Below are positions 56,524 through 64,000 of a DNA stretch of 64,000 nucleotides, piece by piece. Source of the DNA: Stemphylium vesicarium (Eukaryota > Ascomycota > Dothideomycetes > Pleosporales > Pleosporaceae); assembly GCA_004380135.1 (NCBI GenBank), contig QXCR01000025.1:1-64000 (forward strand), in the 5' to 3' direction. The translations under genes were made by a program, and so were the position numbers. The notes below the pieces were generated by a model. The model did no database searches, had not been told where the DNA came from, and was given only the letters and a program-made list of their open reading frames with translations. Each line of letters starts with the position of its first letter. Within the stretch, counting starts at the first letter, position 1.

Positions 56524-57501
56524 ATGCAGCCACACCACTCTCTGCCGGCGCGACCTCCGCCTTCTACATACTCGGCACCACCTTCGAGGTCCAACAACAC
56601 TGGCGCGCGAGGCCAGAGTAACCCTGCCATGTTTGCCGGCTTCACACCGCGCTCTGTGGCGCCCACACAAGCATCTGCTGCACCGGCAGACTTCTCGCAA
56701 GCCACAGTGAGCGCTCCATACCAAGCACCCGCTTACCCGACCAGCAACGCTTACAACAATTACTCGTACCCAGCCTATGCGACGGGTGCACCTGCCGCCT
56801 CATACCCAGCTGCCCCATCCATGAACCGTGGGTTTGGTGGCAGCTACGACCCGGAAGAAGAAGCTCGAATCGCTGAGTGGAACAGCGCGTACAATGCAGG
56901 CGACTCAAACGCTAAGAAGGGAGGCAATGCGAGCGTGGGCGCCCGCCCAGAGGCAGCAGCGGCCCAGGAAGCGGAAGCCGGACCTACGGCTGACGGAAAG
57001 CGCAAGACCGTTGTTCGCGAAGGAGGCGGTAAACAGTGGGAAGACGAGACTCTCCTCGAGTGGAACCCTCTGCACCCAAGACTGTTCATTGGCAATCTTG
57101 CTGGTGAAGTCACCGATGATTCCCTGCTCAAAGCCTTCGCAAAGTACCCCTCACTGTCAAAAGCCCGCGTCGTTCGAGACAAGAAGTCCACCAAGAGTAG
57201 GAGTTATGGCTTTGTGAGTTTTTCCGATACCGACGACTACTTCAGAGCCGCAAAGGAGATGAACGGCAAGTACATTGGCAGCCACCCAGTCCTCATCAAA
57301 CGAGCTACGTCCGAGGTCAAGGCAGTCACAAAGCGGGATGACAAGCACAAACAACTAGGGAAGAACAAGAACAATAAGAACAGCAACAAGGACAAGTCCG
57401 GTAGCAACAGTACTCCTGCTGTTGTCGCATCCCCGGCTATGTTCATACCCCGGGGTGTCCAGAAGAAGGGCAAGGCGAGCGGCCCGAGGGTGTTGGGTTG
57501 A
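56524..57501 (+). CDS. RBM42-like RRM protein
   Basis: 325 residues, one exon. The first 165 residues are low-complexity (Pro/Ser/Ala with a Tyr-rich YNNYSYPAYA segment) plus a conserved DPEEEARIAEWNSAY. After GGGKQWEDETLLEWNPLHPR comes a single RRM at about 187-265: RNP2 LFIGNLA, RNP1 RSYGFVSF, with SKARVVRDKKSTKS between. WEDxTLLEWxPxHxRLFVGNL is the marker of the RBM42 group. The tail is Lys/Asn-rich (KNKNNKNSNKDKS) and ends with FIPRGVQKKGKASG. RBM42 proteins bind mRNA and take part in splicing or translation; details here are inferred. Confidence 0.88.
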   Translation: MQPHHSLPARPPPSTYSAPPSRSNNTGARGQSNPAMFAGFTPRSVAPTQASAAPADFSQATVSAPYQAPAYPTSNAYNNYSYPAYATGAPAASYPAAPSMNRGFGGSYDPEEEARIAEWNSAYNAGDSNAKKGGNASVGARPEAAAAQEAEAGPTADGKRKTVVREGGGKQWEDETLLEWNPLHPRLFIGNLAGEVTDDSLLKAFAKYPSLSKARVVRDKKSTKSRSYGFVSFSDTDDYFRAAKEMNGKYIGSHPVLIKRATSEVKAVTKRDDKHKQLGKNKNNKNSNKDKSGSNSTPAVVASPAMFIPRGVQKKGKASGPRVLG

Positions 57502-57975
57502 AGGAACACCGTGCTTTCATACATGATATCGACAACCCAGCACGCCAGTAGACACTATTGTCTCCAGCAACGCCTTGAGGCTTGTATCAAGCGGCTCAAA
57601 GGTTAGTCGATCTCCAAATTATCGTCCTCACTACGCATGTACCCCTTTACTCAATCTTCAATTTACTTTTTTTCTACATCCAAGTGTTAAGTGGACTGTC
57701 AGTATCACGCAATGCAACGAAACTGGTGACGATTGTTTAACGCCCACACATTACTTTGCTGCGCAGAAATGTGCAGCTGTGATACGAAGGGCTTGGCGCA
57801 AAGGTGGGGAGGTGTTGTACTCGCCGCGCCAAGACCGGAAGGAAGGAGGTGAGGTGGAGGTACACCCAAAACACGATAACTTGGCTCTGACCTTGAAGCG
57901 AAGTAGAGCCTTGAAAGAATTAGATTATGTTTCTCACTCTTCTTCCGGTTCCACAGTGAAGACAACTAAATGGGT
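57502..57975. other. Intergenic, convergent
   Basis: About 470 bases between two converging genes; no supported gene. Confidence 0.35.
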
Positions 57976-58938
57976 TTAAATCAGTGGCTTAACATCCTCC
58001 ACATCTCCATGTCCACTGTCTTGGACCCTCAAGCAATCCAAAACGTCATAGCTCATGTACTCCCTCCTGGGTACCCTCTCCCTCCAGCACAGCCTGATAG
58101 TGTGGTACCTCATCCTTTCCTTCCACACGGCTGTTTCACTCGTACCCCACCGCGCATGCCCACTCCCCCTCCACGCATACCTCACCGCATATCGCTGATC
58201 AATCTCCAACACCGACCCATCCGCCTTGTTCAGCTTCAGCGCCTGACACGCCTCAATTTGCTCCTGCATGTCGGGCCAATCAGGCAAAAGATCCTCTCTC
58301 GTCTCAAACTCCAGATTCACCTCTTGACAGCTCGCCGGGAGCACTAAACTTGCCAGCGTAGCAGAAAGTCTTTGTCGCTGTTTCAACTCGGCGAGCAGTG
58401 GAGGGAGCAGGTATGCACATATCGTCCAGCTTATCCGGCGCCAGTGAAGATGTGGTAATAGGAATTTGGAAAAGTTGGAGGGTTGGAGAGCAACGAGATT
58501 GTCGTGGAGATGGTAGAGTTGTGCGCCCCGTTGCTTGGTGATGTGGTGGAGCCAGATGTCGCCGTTGTAGAGCCACGATGTGCTCCCTAGGTGCCGGAAA
58601 TGGTGTGTGGTGCTGCGCAGAAGAATGGCGTTTGCTTCGTAGTATACCAAACGGCATGTTAGAAGAAGTGCGGTGTCGACGCTTGTTCTGTGCGTGTGAC
58701 CTGGTCGGTACAGGGGTGAGATCGAGTGTGTGTCTATGGGACGCTCGCAGTCGGACTCTTGACAGAGTACGTATTGATAAATTTGGAAACGGATCTCACC
58801 GGGGAGGACTGTGAAGAACGGAGATTGAACCTGAGCGTGTGAGGCAGACGGTGTCATGGCAGCCAGAGTCCGACGAACTTGTCGAGCGGCACGTTGTCGG
58901 TCGTAGCGCTCTTTTGGGAGAGACTTTGATTGGGGCAT
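57976..58938 (-). CDS. Unknown fungal protein with F-box-like start motif
   Basis: 320 residues in one exon. I recognise only the fungal pattern FFTVLPGEIRFQIYQYVL at residues 40-58, followed by DTALLLTCRLVYYEANAILL; this arrangement is common in a large group of uncharacterised ascomycete proteins (DUF7730/F-box-like), where LPxEIRxxIYxxVL resembles the first helices of an F-box. The N-terminus is basic (KSLPKERYDRQRAARQVRR). The rest has a Trp-containing segment SWLYNGDIWLHHI and no membrane helix. If the resemblance is real it would be an adaptor for ubiquitin ligation, but no function is claimed. Base use is like its neighbours. Confidence 0.6.
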   Translation of the reverse strand: MPQSKSLPKERYDRQRAARQVRRTLAAMTPSASHAQVQSPFFTVLPGEIRFQIYQYVLCQESDCERPIDTHSISPLYRPGHTHRTSVDTALLLTCRLVYYEANAILLRSTTHHFRHLGSTSWLYNGDIWLHHITKQRGAQLYHLHDNLVALQPSNFSKFLLPHLHWRRISWTICAYLLPPLLAELKQRQRLSATLASLVLPASCQEVNLEFETREDLLPDWPDMQEQIEACQALKLNKADGSVLEIDQRYAVRYAWRGSGHARWGTSETAVWKERMRYHTIRLCWRERVPRREYMSYDVLDCLRVQDSGHGDVEDVKPLI

Positions 58939-60055
58939 TGCGCAATTGTTTGGTGAGCTTCGTATCCGGGGCGTTAGATTTGTGTATATTAAGAGTTACC
59001 CGTGGAGAAAGTGATGCTGTCACGAGTTATGACGTCGGTCGAGGAAGTCAGTCGCTTAATCTGAACAGAGTTGAGGCAAACTTTGCTTTTACGCAAACGC
59101 TACCCGGGGTGTCTCAAGCATTTCTGAGCAATCTATTTACAATCGCATGGTTAAACATCGAGCAAGTCCGCAACATCACCGGGCTCACGTAGTAGCCCGC
59201 GGGGTGCGGGCTACGGCAGGTCGAACCGAGTGAGCACAGACCCTCGACCTCGCACCCTCGAGGCGCGCCTTTACACTTTCCATTCAATTTTGCACAACAG
59301 GCGTCGCTTTCCACCCTTCGATCTGGGCTCGCTATATCAGCGAAAAGCACAAACGTTGCGGAACCGCAGTTACCGCGAATCCCGGAGTCCAGCTCAGTAC
59401 TAGACTACAAGATAAGGCACGACTGAAGCGGGGCTCGGAGATGAACAGCAACCGCTACCAACCACCTCAGTTCATAGCGAGCGCACTGTTTTAGGACTGT
59501 CTAATCGGCGTCGCTCGGTATCATAAGGCGGGTGCGACTGGTAAAGTCTCCATGTCTGTATGCGAAAGAAGGAGTCACAAAGGAGCGAGAGCTAAATCAC
59601 AAGCGATGTTACGAGAAAATACCCCTACATTATCGCTCAGCAAAGCATCCCTTCTGTTGGCGACTCCTACCAGCAGATAGAGTTCGACAGTCTCATTCGT
59701 ACTCGGGCGATATCGCAATCTCGGAACTCAATGATCTTAGTCAAGCTTTGACACAATGTACCCTTTACTACGTCGAAATTCATTGTTGACTGTCTTCACA
59801 GTACCGATCGCTTTCACATGCTACGCCGAAGGCTTTTTCCTTCACGCTTCCAAACACATTGTTTATATAAAGTCACTGCGAAACGCTTATCACCTACCAA
59901 CACTGTTACAGTATCGTCCTTACACATCACTTGACAGGACAAACAAGCCCCCCTGCATTTATAGATTCGACACCAGCTCCCATACAACCTTTGGATCACA
60001 ACACAAACCGCCAACACACTCCCTTACTCGCACCAACAAAACCCGAAGTTTCGCC
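58939..60055. other. Intergenic with hairpin and TATA box
   Basis: 1.1 kb. A perfect 9-bp inverted repeat (GTAGCCCGC / GCGGGCTAC, 5-base loop) lies at 59192-59214. TATATAAAG at 59864-59872 lies about 185 bases before the ATG at 60056 and downstream of an in-frame ATG at 59756, so it argues for the later start. No gene seen. Confidence 0.55.
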
Positions 60056-61174
60056 ATGCCATCAACTTATATGACCAACAGAATGACACACCAAGAAACC
60101 CCGACTTTGTCGCTCCACACCCTGACACGGCCGTCTACACCGATCCAAAATATGCTCTTGACAGATTCTTCAGCTGATAGCAGCGCGGAAATCTCGAGCT
60201 CAGCCTCCTTAGATGAATGCACCCCTTTCACTTCACCCTCGTGTACACCCGACTTCGACCTCACCCTGGCTAAGCACGGCTTGACTAAGGAGGATCTCAA
60301 CAAGATCCATCTTCTCCTCATGGAGATTGCCTTGGATGGCGGCAAGATCATGTTGGGCGCCGAGCAAGCGATTCTTACGTCGGCTCAATTCAAGAACAAT
60401 ACTTCTGACATTGTCACCGAGTTCGATAAGCAAGTTGAGGGTATGGTGGAGACCCGCCTGCGCAGCGCCTACCCTACCTTTGGTTTCCTCGGTGAGGAGA
60501 CTTTCAAGGCCGGAACCAAACTTGCCGACGCTCCAACGTTCGTTTGTGATCCGATTGATGGCACTCTCAACTTCTCCAGGGGTGTTCCGAATTGTGCCAT
60601 CTCACTGGCATTGACTCTAGACAAGAAGCCTGTAATTGGTGTCGTATATAACCCCTTCCGAGGCGACCTTTATCATGCCATCAAGAACCAAGGGTCTTAT
60701 CTCACCAAGACCGCCACCAACTTCCAAATCAAGCTGCCCATCCAGCCTGTCCCTCCGCCCATGCCATCCCTCAACTCTTGTTTGATTGCAGTTGAGTGGG
60801 GTAACCAGCGTTCTGGTGATAACTGGGCTCTGCGCACTTCCGTACATAACAACCTGTTGACCTCCAAAGCTGAGGGTGGTGCAATGTGCAAGTCGATCCG
60901 CTCGAACGGCTCCGCTGCCCTGGACTTTTGCTGCGTCGCGCAAGGTATCCTTGACGCTTTCTGGGAGGGTGGTGTCTGGGTTTGGGATGTCTGCGCTGGT
61001 TGGATCATTCTCGAGGAAGCTGGCGGTATAGTTGCGAGCGCCAACCCTGGGAACTGGGATCCAACTCTTGAAGGCCGCGTTTACTTTGCTGTTCGCCACG
61101 CGAAGCGTGAGGAGCAGAAGGCTGTGGTCGAGGAACTATGGGGGATCATGGGTGACCGCAAGTTCGTCTATTAG
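60056..61174 (+). CDS. Inositol-monophosphatase-family phosphatase
   Basis: 372 residues from the ATG at 60056. The open frame extends 100 codons upstream, but the only TATA box (59864-59872) lies inside that extension, and the extension has no conserved segment. Metal-site motifs are complete: Glu-Glu in FGFLGEETF, DPIDGTLNF (Asp, Asp), and WDVCAGWIILEEAGG near the end with the last Asp. SDIVTEFDKQVEGMV is the usual first motif. These place it in the Li+-sensitive Mg2+ phosphatase superfamily (inositol monophosphatase / QutG-like group); the substrate may be myo-inositol phosphate or another small phosphate. An N-terminal 75-residue Ser/Thr-rich stretch precedes the domain. Confidence 0.88.
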   Translation: MPSTYMTNRMTHQETPTLSLHTLTRPSTPIQNMLLTDSSADSSAEISSSASLDECTPFTSPSCTPDFDLTLAKHGLTKEDLNKIHLLLMEIALDGGKIMLGAEQAILTSAQFKNNTSDIVTEFDKQVEGMVETRLRSAYPTFGFLGEETFKAGTKLADAPTFVCDPIDGTLNFSRGVPNCAISLALTLDKKPVIGVVYNPFRGDLYHAIKNQGSYLTKTATNFQIKLPIQPVPPPMPSLNSCLIAVEWGNQRSGDNWALRTSVHNNLLTSKAEGGAMCKSIRSNGSAALDFCCVAQGILDAFWEGGVWVWDVCAGWIILEEAGGIVASANPGNWDPTLEGRVYFAVRHAKREEQKAVVEELWGIMGDRKFVY

Positions 61175-61940
61175 GGACCGGGCTGATGTGGGATGCAGTG
61201 TCGTGTGATACTGACATGTTTTGGAATTGCTCAAGCTGAGCAGAAAACTTGAGATCTTGGGGGCGATTTATACAGGCGTTCGTTCCGCGTTTGTTCCTCG
61301 CATAGTTTAGAGAGCGTGATGTATATACAGCTGGCAGGCTAGAGGCTGTTTACGATAAATCCGATGTCACCTTGCGAGTCTTCTACACTCATGTAGCCAC
61401 TTTCACCTATACTTCTCCAAATAACAAATAACGCGTCTCAAATGATTATGTCTTTTTCTGTTCATCCATCTTTAATTACGATTCCGATGAGACGCTCTTT
61501 CTTGTAAGTGTAAGTTGACCTTGAGAGCTGCTTCCTGCGCGTGCTGGCCGAACCTACCATCTTTGGTCAAGCATGCGCGATCAAGCACGATGGGCTAGCA
61601 CTTTCGACGCTCTAGCATGCCAGTCCAAACAGACTCCATAATCACCACCTCTTCTCAAATAACACATTTCAACGACAAGTATCAGTACGCACTATATTAT
61701 CAATTGCCCCCACAGTGCTACTGGGCCACACCTATTCTATCACCGAACATCAACTCACTGCCGTGCTAACCACTTCAACAGCCCTGATCGCAGTCTTGTA
61801 GTATCACTACCGCGCCGTGTACGGCATCCGTACACCAGCCAAGCTATACATTACCTCTCACACCTCGTGTAGCCGATACCAACACCACTAGACCAGGCAC
61901 CTGGACCAGGTCCCAATGCATCACTGCACTTAGTGGTTAC
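61175..61940. other. Intergenic before the basic-ORF array
   Basis: About 770 bases; the second half is CA/CACC-rich and resembles an mRNA leader. No gene seen. Confidence 0.4.
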
Positions 61941-62276
61941 ATGCCATTTGAATCCCTGTTCGACACTCGACACTCCAAACCACAGCGAACCAAGACCCAT
62001 ACCAAGTCACGCCACCGTCGCCCACGATCCATCACTAAACGAAAGACTATCTTCGACGTAGGACATAACTCCAGAACGCACTCATACTCAGGCAGGCCTC
62101 TTACCGCCAAAGAGAGACTGCACGTCGCCCGTCAGCGACTCCGGAAATTTGAGAAGACACAAGTTCGAAAGGAGCAGAAGAAACCTTGGACTCTACCTTG
62201 GACCCGAAAAACACCCACTAGCACACGAGACAAGCTCACCCTCAAGCTGAAGAGCTTCCGAGCCGGAAGATTTTGA
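61941..62276 (+). CDS. Array unit 1: small basic protein
   Basis: 111 residues, very rich in Arg, Lys and Thr; family unknown. The first 45 residues are a His/Arg/Ser-rich stretch (THTKSRHRRPRSITKRK). Then SGRPLTAKERLHVARQRLRK, a motif shared with unit 4 (SHRPLTAEERAER), and a Lys-rich helix. It ends DKLTLKLKSFRAGRF, similar to the KLKHKLRFW and LLKLKLRLH ends of units 2 and 3. No signal peptide or membrane helix. First member of a head-to-tail series; nuclear or nucleic-acid association is a guess from charge only. Confidence 0.5.
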   Translation: MPFESLFDTRHSKPQRTKTHTKSRHRRPRSITKRKTIFDVGHNSRTHSYSGRPLTAKERLHVARQRLRKFEKTQVRKEQKKPWTLPWTRKTPTSTRDKLTLKLKSFRAGRF

Positions 62277-62313
62277 GATATTGCAGATCAGCCTCTGACA
62301 CCGGAGCGTGTTT

Positions 62314-62565
62314 ATGAGCGCTGCTGCTACTGTTAGTGCTGTCACCTGCGGTGCAATTCCAGCCCCAGCTCAAGGCGGACGCCGATACGGCAAGCCAAGG
62401 TCAAAGGATCCGTTAGACCCAGAAGAGAGGGAAAGATCCATCGAGAAGCGAACAAAGCGTAAACAAGCCAAAGCTCAAGCGAAGGCGGAAGCAGGCCGGA
62501 AGTTGAAGCACGGCAAAATTCGCGCAAGAATAGCTAAGCTCAAGCACAAGCTTCGCTTTTGGTAG
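62314..62565 (+). CDS. Array unit 2: small basic protein
   Basis: 83 residues from the ATG at 62314. It starts with Ala/Thr/Val and TCGAIPAPAQGGRRYGKPR, then DPLDPEERERSIEKRTKRK, a variant of the PLTxxER motif of units 1 and 4, then an almost pure Lys/Arg/Ala helix and the end KLKHKLRFW. Only 37 bases separate its ATG from the stop of unit 1. The stop codon lies in TTTTGGTAGAC, where GGTAG could also act as a splice donor, so linkage to the next unit by splicing is not excluded. Confidence 0.45.
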   Translation: MSAAATVSAVTCGAIPAPAQGGRRYGKPRSKDPLDPEERERSIEKRTKRKQAKAQAKAEAGRKLKHGKIRARIAKLKHKLRFW

Positions 62566-62581
62566 ACACCGACACCAGTAC

Positions 62582-62846
62582 ATGTACTGTGAATCATCCT
62601 GCGCACAGCCTCCCGCTTTCATAACTACTGCGGTTCCTTACTCCCCTCCTCTGGTACTTACAGCAGGAGGAAAAGGAGGAAGCCAGAAGGAAGAGAGCAG
62701 AGCGTGCAGAAAAGAGGCAACAACGTAAAGTGGTTCGAGACAAGGCTACAGCTGACACCAAGGCCAAAGTAAGAGACGCGACAGGGAAGAAGGCCAAACT
62801 TCGCTTGTACAGGACATTGCTGAAGCTCAAGCTCCGCCTTCACTAG
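62582..62846 (+). pseudogene. Array unit 3: frameshifted basic unit
   Basis: An ATG at 62582 opens a frame (MYCESSCAQPPAFITTAVPY) that fails after about 48 codons. In the next frame, from about 62660 to the TAG at 62844, is RRKRAERAEKRQQRKVVRDK ending LLKLKLRLH, clearly parallel to unit 4 RAERAEKREKRREV. A TTACAG acceptor-like site after a pyrimidine tract lies just before the basic part, so it could instead be an exon joined to something upstream. I call it a broken unit, with that alternative. Confidence 0.4.
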
Positions 62847-62889
62847 GCTCAACCTTGAAAGCCTTCTGCTGTAGGGTTTACACCAGTTT

Positions 62890-63352
62890 ATGGCAGACTG
62901 TGGTGGCAGTGGCGGCATATTTAGTGGCGGCTTCAGCAGTAGCTCATACGCAGACGCAGGCGCAGGCACAGGCACAGGCACAACTCAGTGTGCCGACTCC
63001 GGAACCTCGGGAGGATATTATCACTTTTCAGGACTCTTTGGTGGTCATTCTGAAGGTGACTGGCAATACATACCCTGCGACTGCAGACTCTGGGGCTTCA
63101 TACACCTCTCCCAGTTACCCTCCCTACGTTCCGACCTACTATTCCAGCAGTAGTTCACACCGCCCGCTTACAGCCGAGGAGAGAGCCGAGAGGGAACCAA
63201 TCGAAAAGGAACGCCGAGAGACGATAGAACGGCACCGAGCTGAACGCGCAGAGAAGAGAGAAAAGAGGAGAGAAGTGCAAGTCAAATTCGCAGCGTCCAC
63301 ACAGACGAAGATCAACGAAGTGACTGAGAGGAGACTGAAGCTACACCTTTGA
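62890..63352 (+). CDS. Array unit 4: Gly/Ser-rich then basic protein
   Basis: Best model has two exons, 62890-63040 and 63087-63352, with a 46-nt GT-AG intron; 138 residues. Exon 1 starts MADCGGSGGIFSGGFSSSSY, and the DCGG and SGGFSGG elements recur in units 5 and 6. Exon 2 has a Tyr/Pro/Ser linker (YPPYVPTYYSSSSSHRPLTA), then the EERAEREPIEKERRETIERH helix, the RAERAEKR block shared with unit 3 and the end RRLKLHL. The exon 2 frame also extends upstream without ATG through a GCAGGCACA repeat. The intron is inferred because only the Gly-rich frame has an ATG and matches sister units. Confidence 0.45.
62952..62979. repeat. Short CAGGCA-type microsatellite
   Basis: Imperfect tandem hexamers (CAGACG, CAGGCG, CAGGCA repeated) inside exon 1 of unit 4, coding for Ala-Gly or Gly-Thr dipeptides depending on frame. 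Confidence 0.7.
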
Positions 63353-63658
63353 ATGAACAACTGTACAAACACCTCGACTAGAGACTGTGGTGGCAATTCG
63401 AGCGGACGTCGCAAAACAACATCTCGTCCGATCGTAAACGAGTTCACCGCGATTGACTTTGCGTCAAGAAACCAGCCAACTAATTCATCAGGTAACCCTC
63501 CATCGGGCTCTACAATAGGCCCTGCTTCAGGAGGCCACACATCAAACCAAAAACAGTTGCAGAGAGAGCGGAAGAGAAACACAAGGAAACAAAAGACAAA
63601 AGAGGTGCTCAATCAAGTAAAGGCCAGGACAGATCCCTTCATCGAGGGCAAGTTCTAG
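63353..63658 (+). CDS. Array unit 5: Ser/Thr/Asn-rich basic protein
   Basis: 101 residues. Its ATG follows the TGA of unit 4 with no base between (TGAATG) and is in the same frame as unit 4 exon 2. It begins with NNCTNTSTRDCGGNSSGRRK (DCGG shared with units 4 and 6), continues through a Ser/Pro/Gly linker and ends with a Lys/Arg/Gln helix (KQLQRERKRNTRKQKTKEV). No signal peptide. Separate initiation, readthrough, or a missed intron are all possible. Confidence 0.45.
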   Translation: MNNCTNTSTRDCGGNSSGRRKTTSRPIVNEFTAIDFASRNQPTNSSGNPPSGSTIGPASGGHTSNQKQLQRERKRNTRKQKTKEVLNQVKARTDPFIEGKF

Positions 63659-63672
63659 AGCCTCAAACTTGT

Positions 63673-63897
63673 ATGCTACGCGGAGGTGAAGGAGGAGGAG
63701 ACTGCGGAGGCGGCGCAGGCGACAGCGGTGGCTTCTCGGGTGGTGAATACCGGCCTAGTTCAGGTGGCTATCGTCTAACACGACGCGAGGGGATATTGCA
63801 AAGGCGTGAGACACGGCTACACCAAAGGGAAGCAGCACGCAAGCTCCTAGCAAGAGTTCGTTTGTGTTTCGACAAAGTCAAGTCGGAATTTTTCTGA
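63673..63897 (+). CDS. Array unit 6: Gly-rich basic protein
   Basis: 74 residues: a Gly-rich start with GGDCGGGAGDSGGFSGGEY, close in style to unit 4, then SSGGYRLTRREGILQRRETR and a helical basic end RLCFDKVKSEFF. It starts 14 bases after the stop of unit 5. Family unknown. Confidence 0.45.
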   Translation: MLRGGEGGGDCGGGAGDSGGFSGGEYRPSSGGYRLTRREGILQRRETRLHQREAARKLLARVRLCFDKVKSEFF

Positions 63898-63909
63898 AGT
63901 CTTACACGA

Positions 63910-64000
63910 ATGGGGAGCATTCGCAGCAGCCGCAGCGTTCGATTTTCGGCTGACACCAACGCGGAATCAGAAGCCGACTTCACTCAGTGGGCGGGAGTGT
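63910..64000 (+). CDS. Array unit 7: start of a further ORF, cut by window edge
   Basis: An ATG at 63910, 12 bases after the stop of unit 6, opens an Arg/Ser-rich frame (MGSIRSSRSVRFSADTNAES) that runs past the window end. It lacks DCGG in the visible part, so membership in the array rests on spacing and strand only. Confidence 0.3.
   Translation, partial: MGSIRSSRSVRFSADTNAESEADFTQWAGV

Noticed and set aside
59200..59260. tRNA-like GTTCGA segment on the minus strand
   Set aside because: No pairing T stem, D arm or acceptor stem could be built around it; only the separate 9-bp hairpin is real.
62855..63352. Array unit 4 read as one 165-codon frame
   Set aside because: The upstream part begins with TTG, not ATG, and its Ala/Gln repeat is the wrong frame of the glycine-rich exon; the two-exon model fits the sister units better.
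1..64000. CRISPR arrays, operons or prokaryote-type features
   Set aside because: The window is eukaryotic nuclear DNA with spliceosomal introns; the only tandem repeats are 6-17-base minisatellites without spacers.

Overview
The window is nuclear DNA of a filamentous ascomycete, most likely a dothideomycete of the order Pleosporales. Genes are compact, on both strands, and interrupted by short introns of roughly 45-60 nt with GT-AG (once GC-AG) ends. The proteins are typical of moulds (a FlbE-like developmental factor, an asco-laccase, a Con-6 conidiation protein, a TRI12-like efflux pump, a DUF3431 protein). The assignment to Pleosporales is inferred from protein style and from the transposase tail at the left edge; no search was possible.

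Layout. 0-0.3 kb: 3' end of a DDE transposon. 0.6-4 kb: FlbE-like gene, a CIR_N/RS-domain splicing-type protein with two tiny 5' exons, and a small Cys-rich protein. 4.7-10.2 kb: a seven-exon sugar transporter, then a divergent pair of predicted secreted proteins (nucleoside hydrolase and a DUF985 cupin). 11.2-20.5 kb: laccase, GPR1/FUN34-type acetate transporter, TRI12-like MFS pump and Baeyer-Villiger-type monooxygenase, all on the + strand, with long non-coding gaps and a 9-copy heptamer repeat. 20.6-33.9 kb: a housekeeping block (IMP3, HIS7, COQ1, VMA12, VAC14, a DENND6-like Rab regulator, dihydroorotase). 34.1-37.8 kb: a DIM-2-type cytosine-5 DNA methyltransferase carrying several in-frame stops and a frameshift, read here as a pseudogene. 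38.8-42.2 kb: a DUF3431 membrane protein and a DHA2-like MFS pump. 43-55 kb: UDP-glucose:glycoprotein glucosyltransferase with an HNEL tail, Con-6, a thioredoxin with a CPSC centre, an unknown coiled-coil protein, LSM12 and 6-phosphogluconate dehydrogenase. 56.5-61.2 kb: an RBM42-like RRM protein, an unknown nuclear-domain-type protein and an inositol-monophosphatase-family enzyme. 61.9-64 kb (running off the window): a head-to-tail array of at least six small, very basic ORFs that share motifs with each other.

How they fit together. Most of the window is core metabolism and cell biology with no operon-like logic: histidine (HIS7), pyrimidine (dihydroorotase), ubiquinone (COQ1) and pentose-phosphate (6PGDH) enzymes; vacuole/endosome factors (VMA12, VAC14, DENND6-like); ER glycoprotein quality control (UGGT). 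Divergent pairs probably sharing promoters are nucleoside hydrolase/cupin, IMP3/HIS7, COQ1/VMA12, VAC14/DENND6 and MFS/UGGT. The two parts that ordinary annotation would miss are the broken DNA methyltransferase and the tandem array of basic ORFs at the right end.
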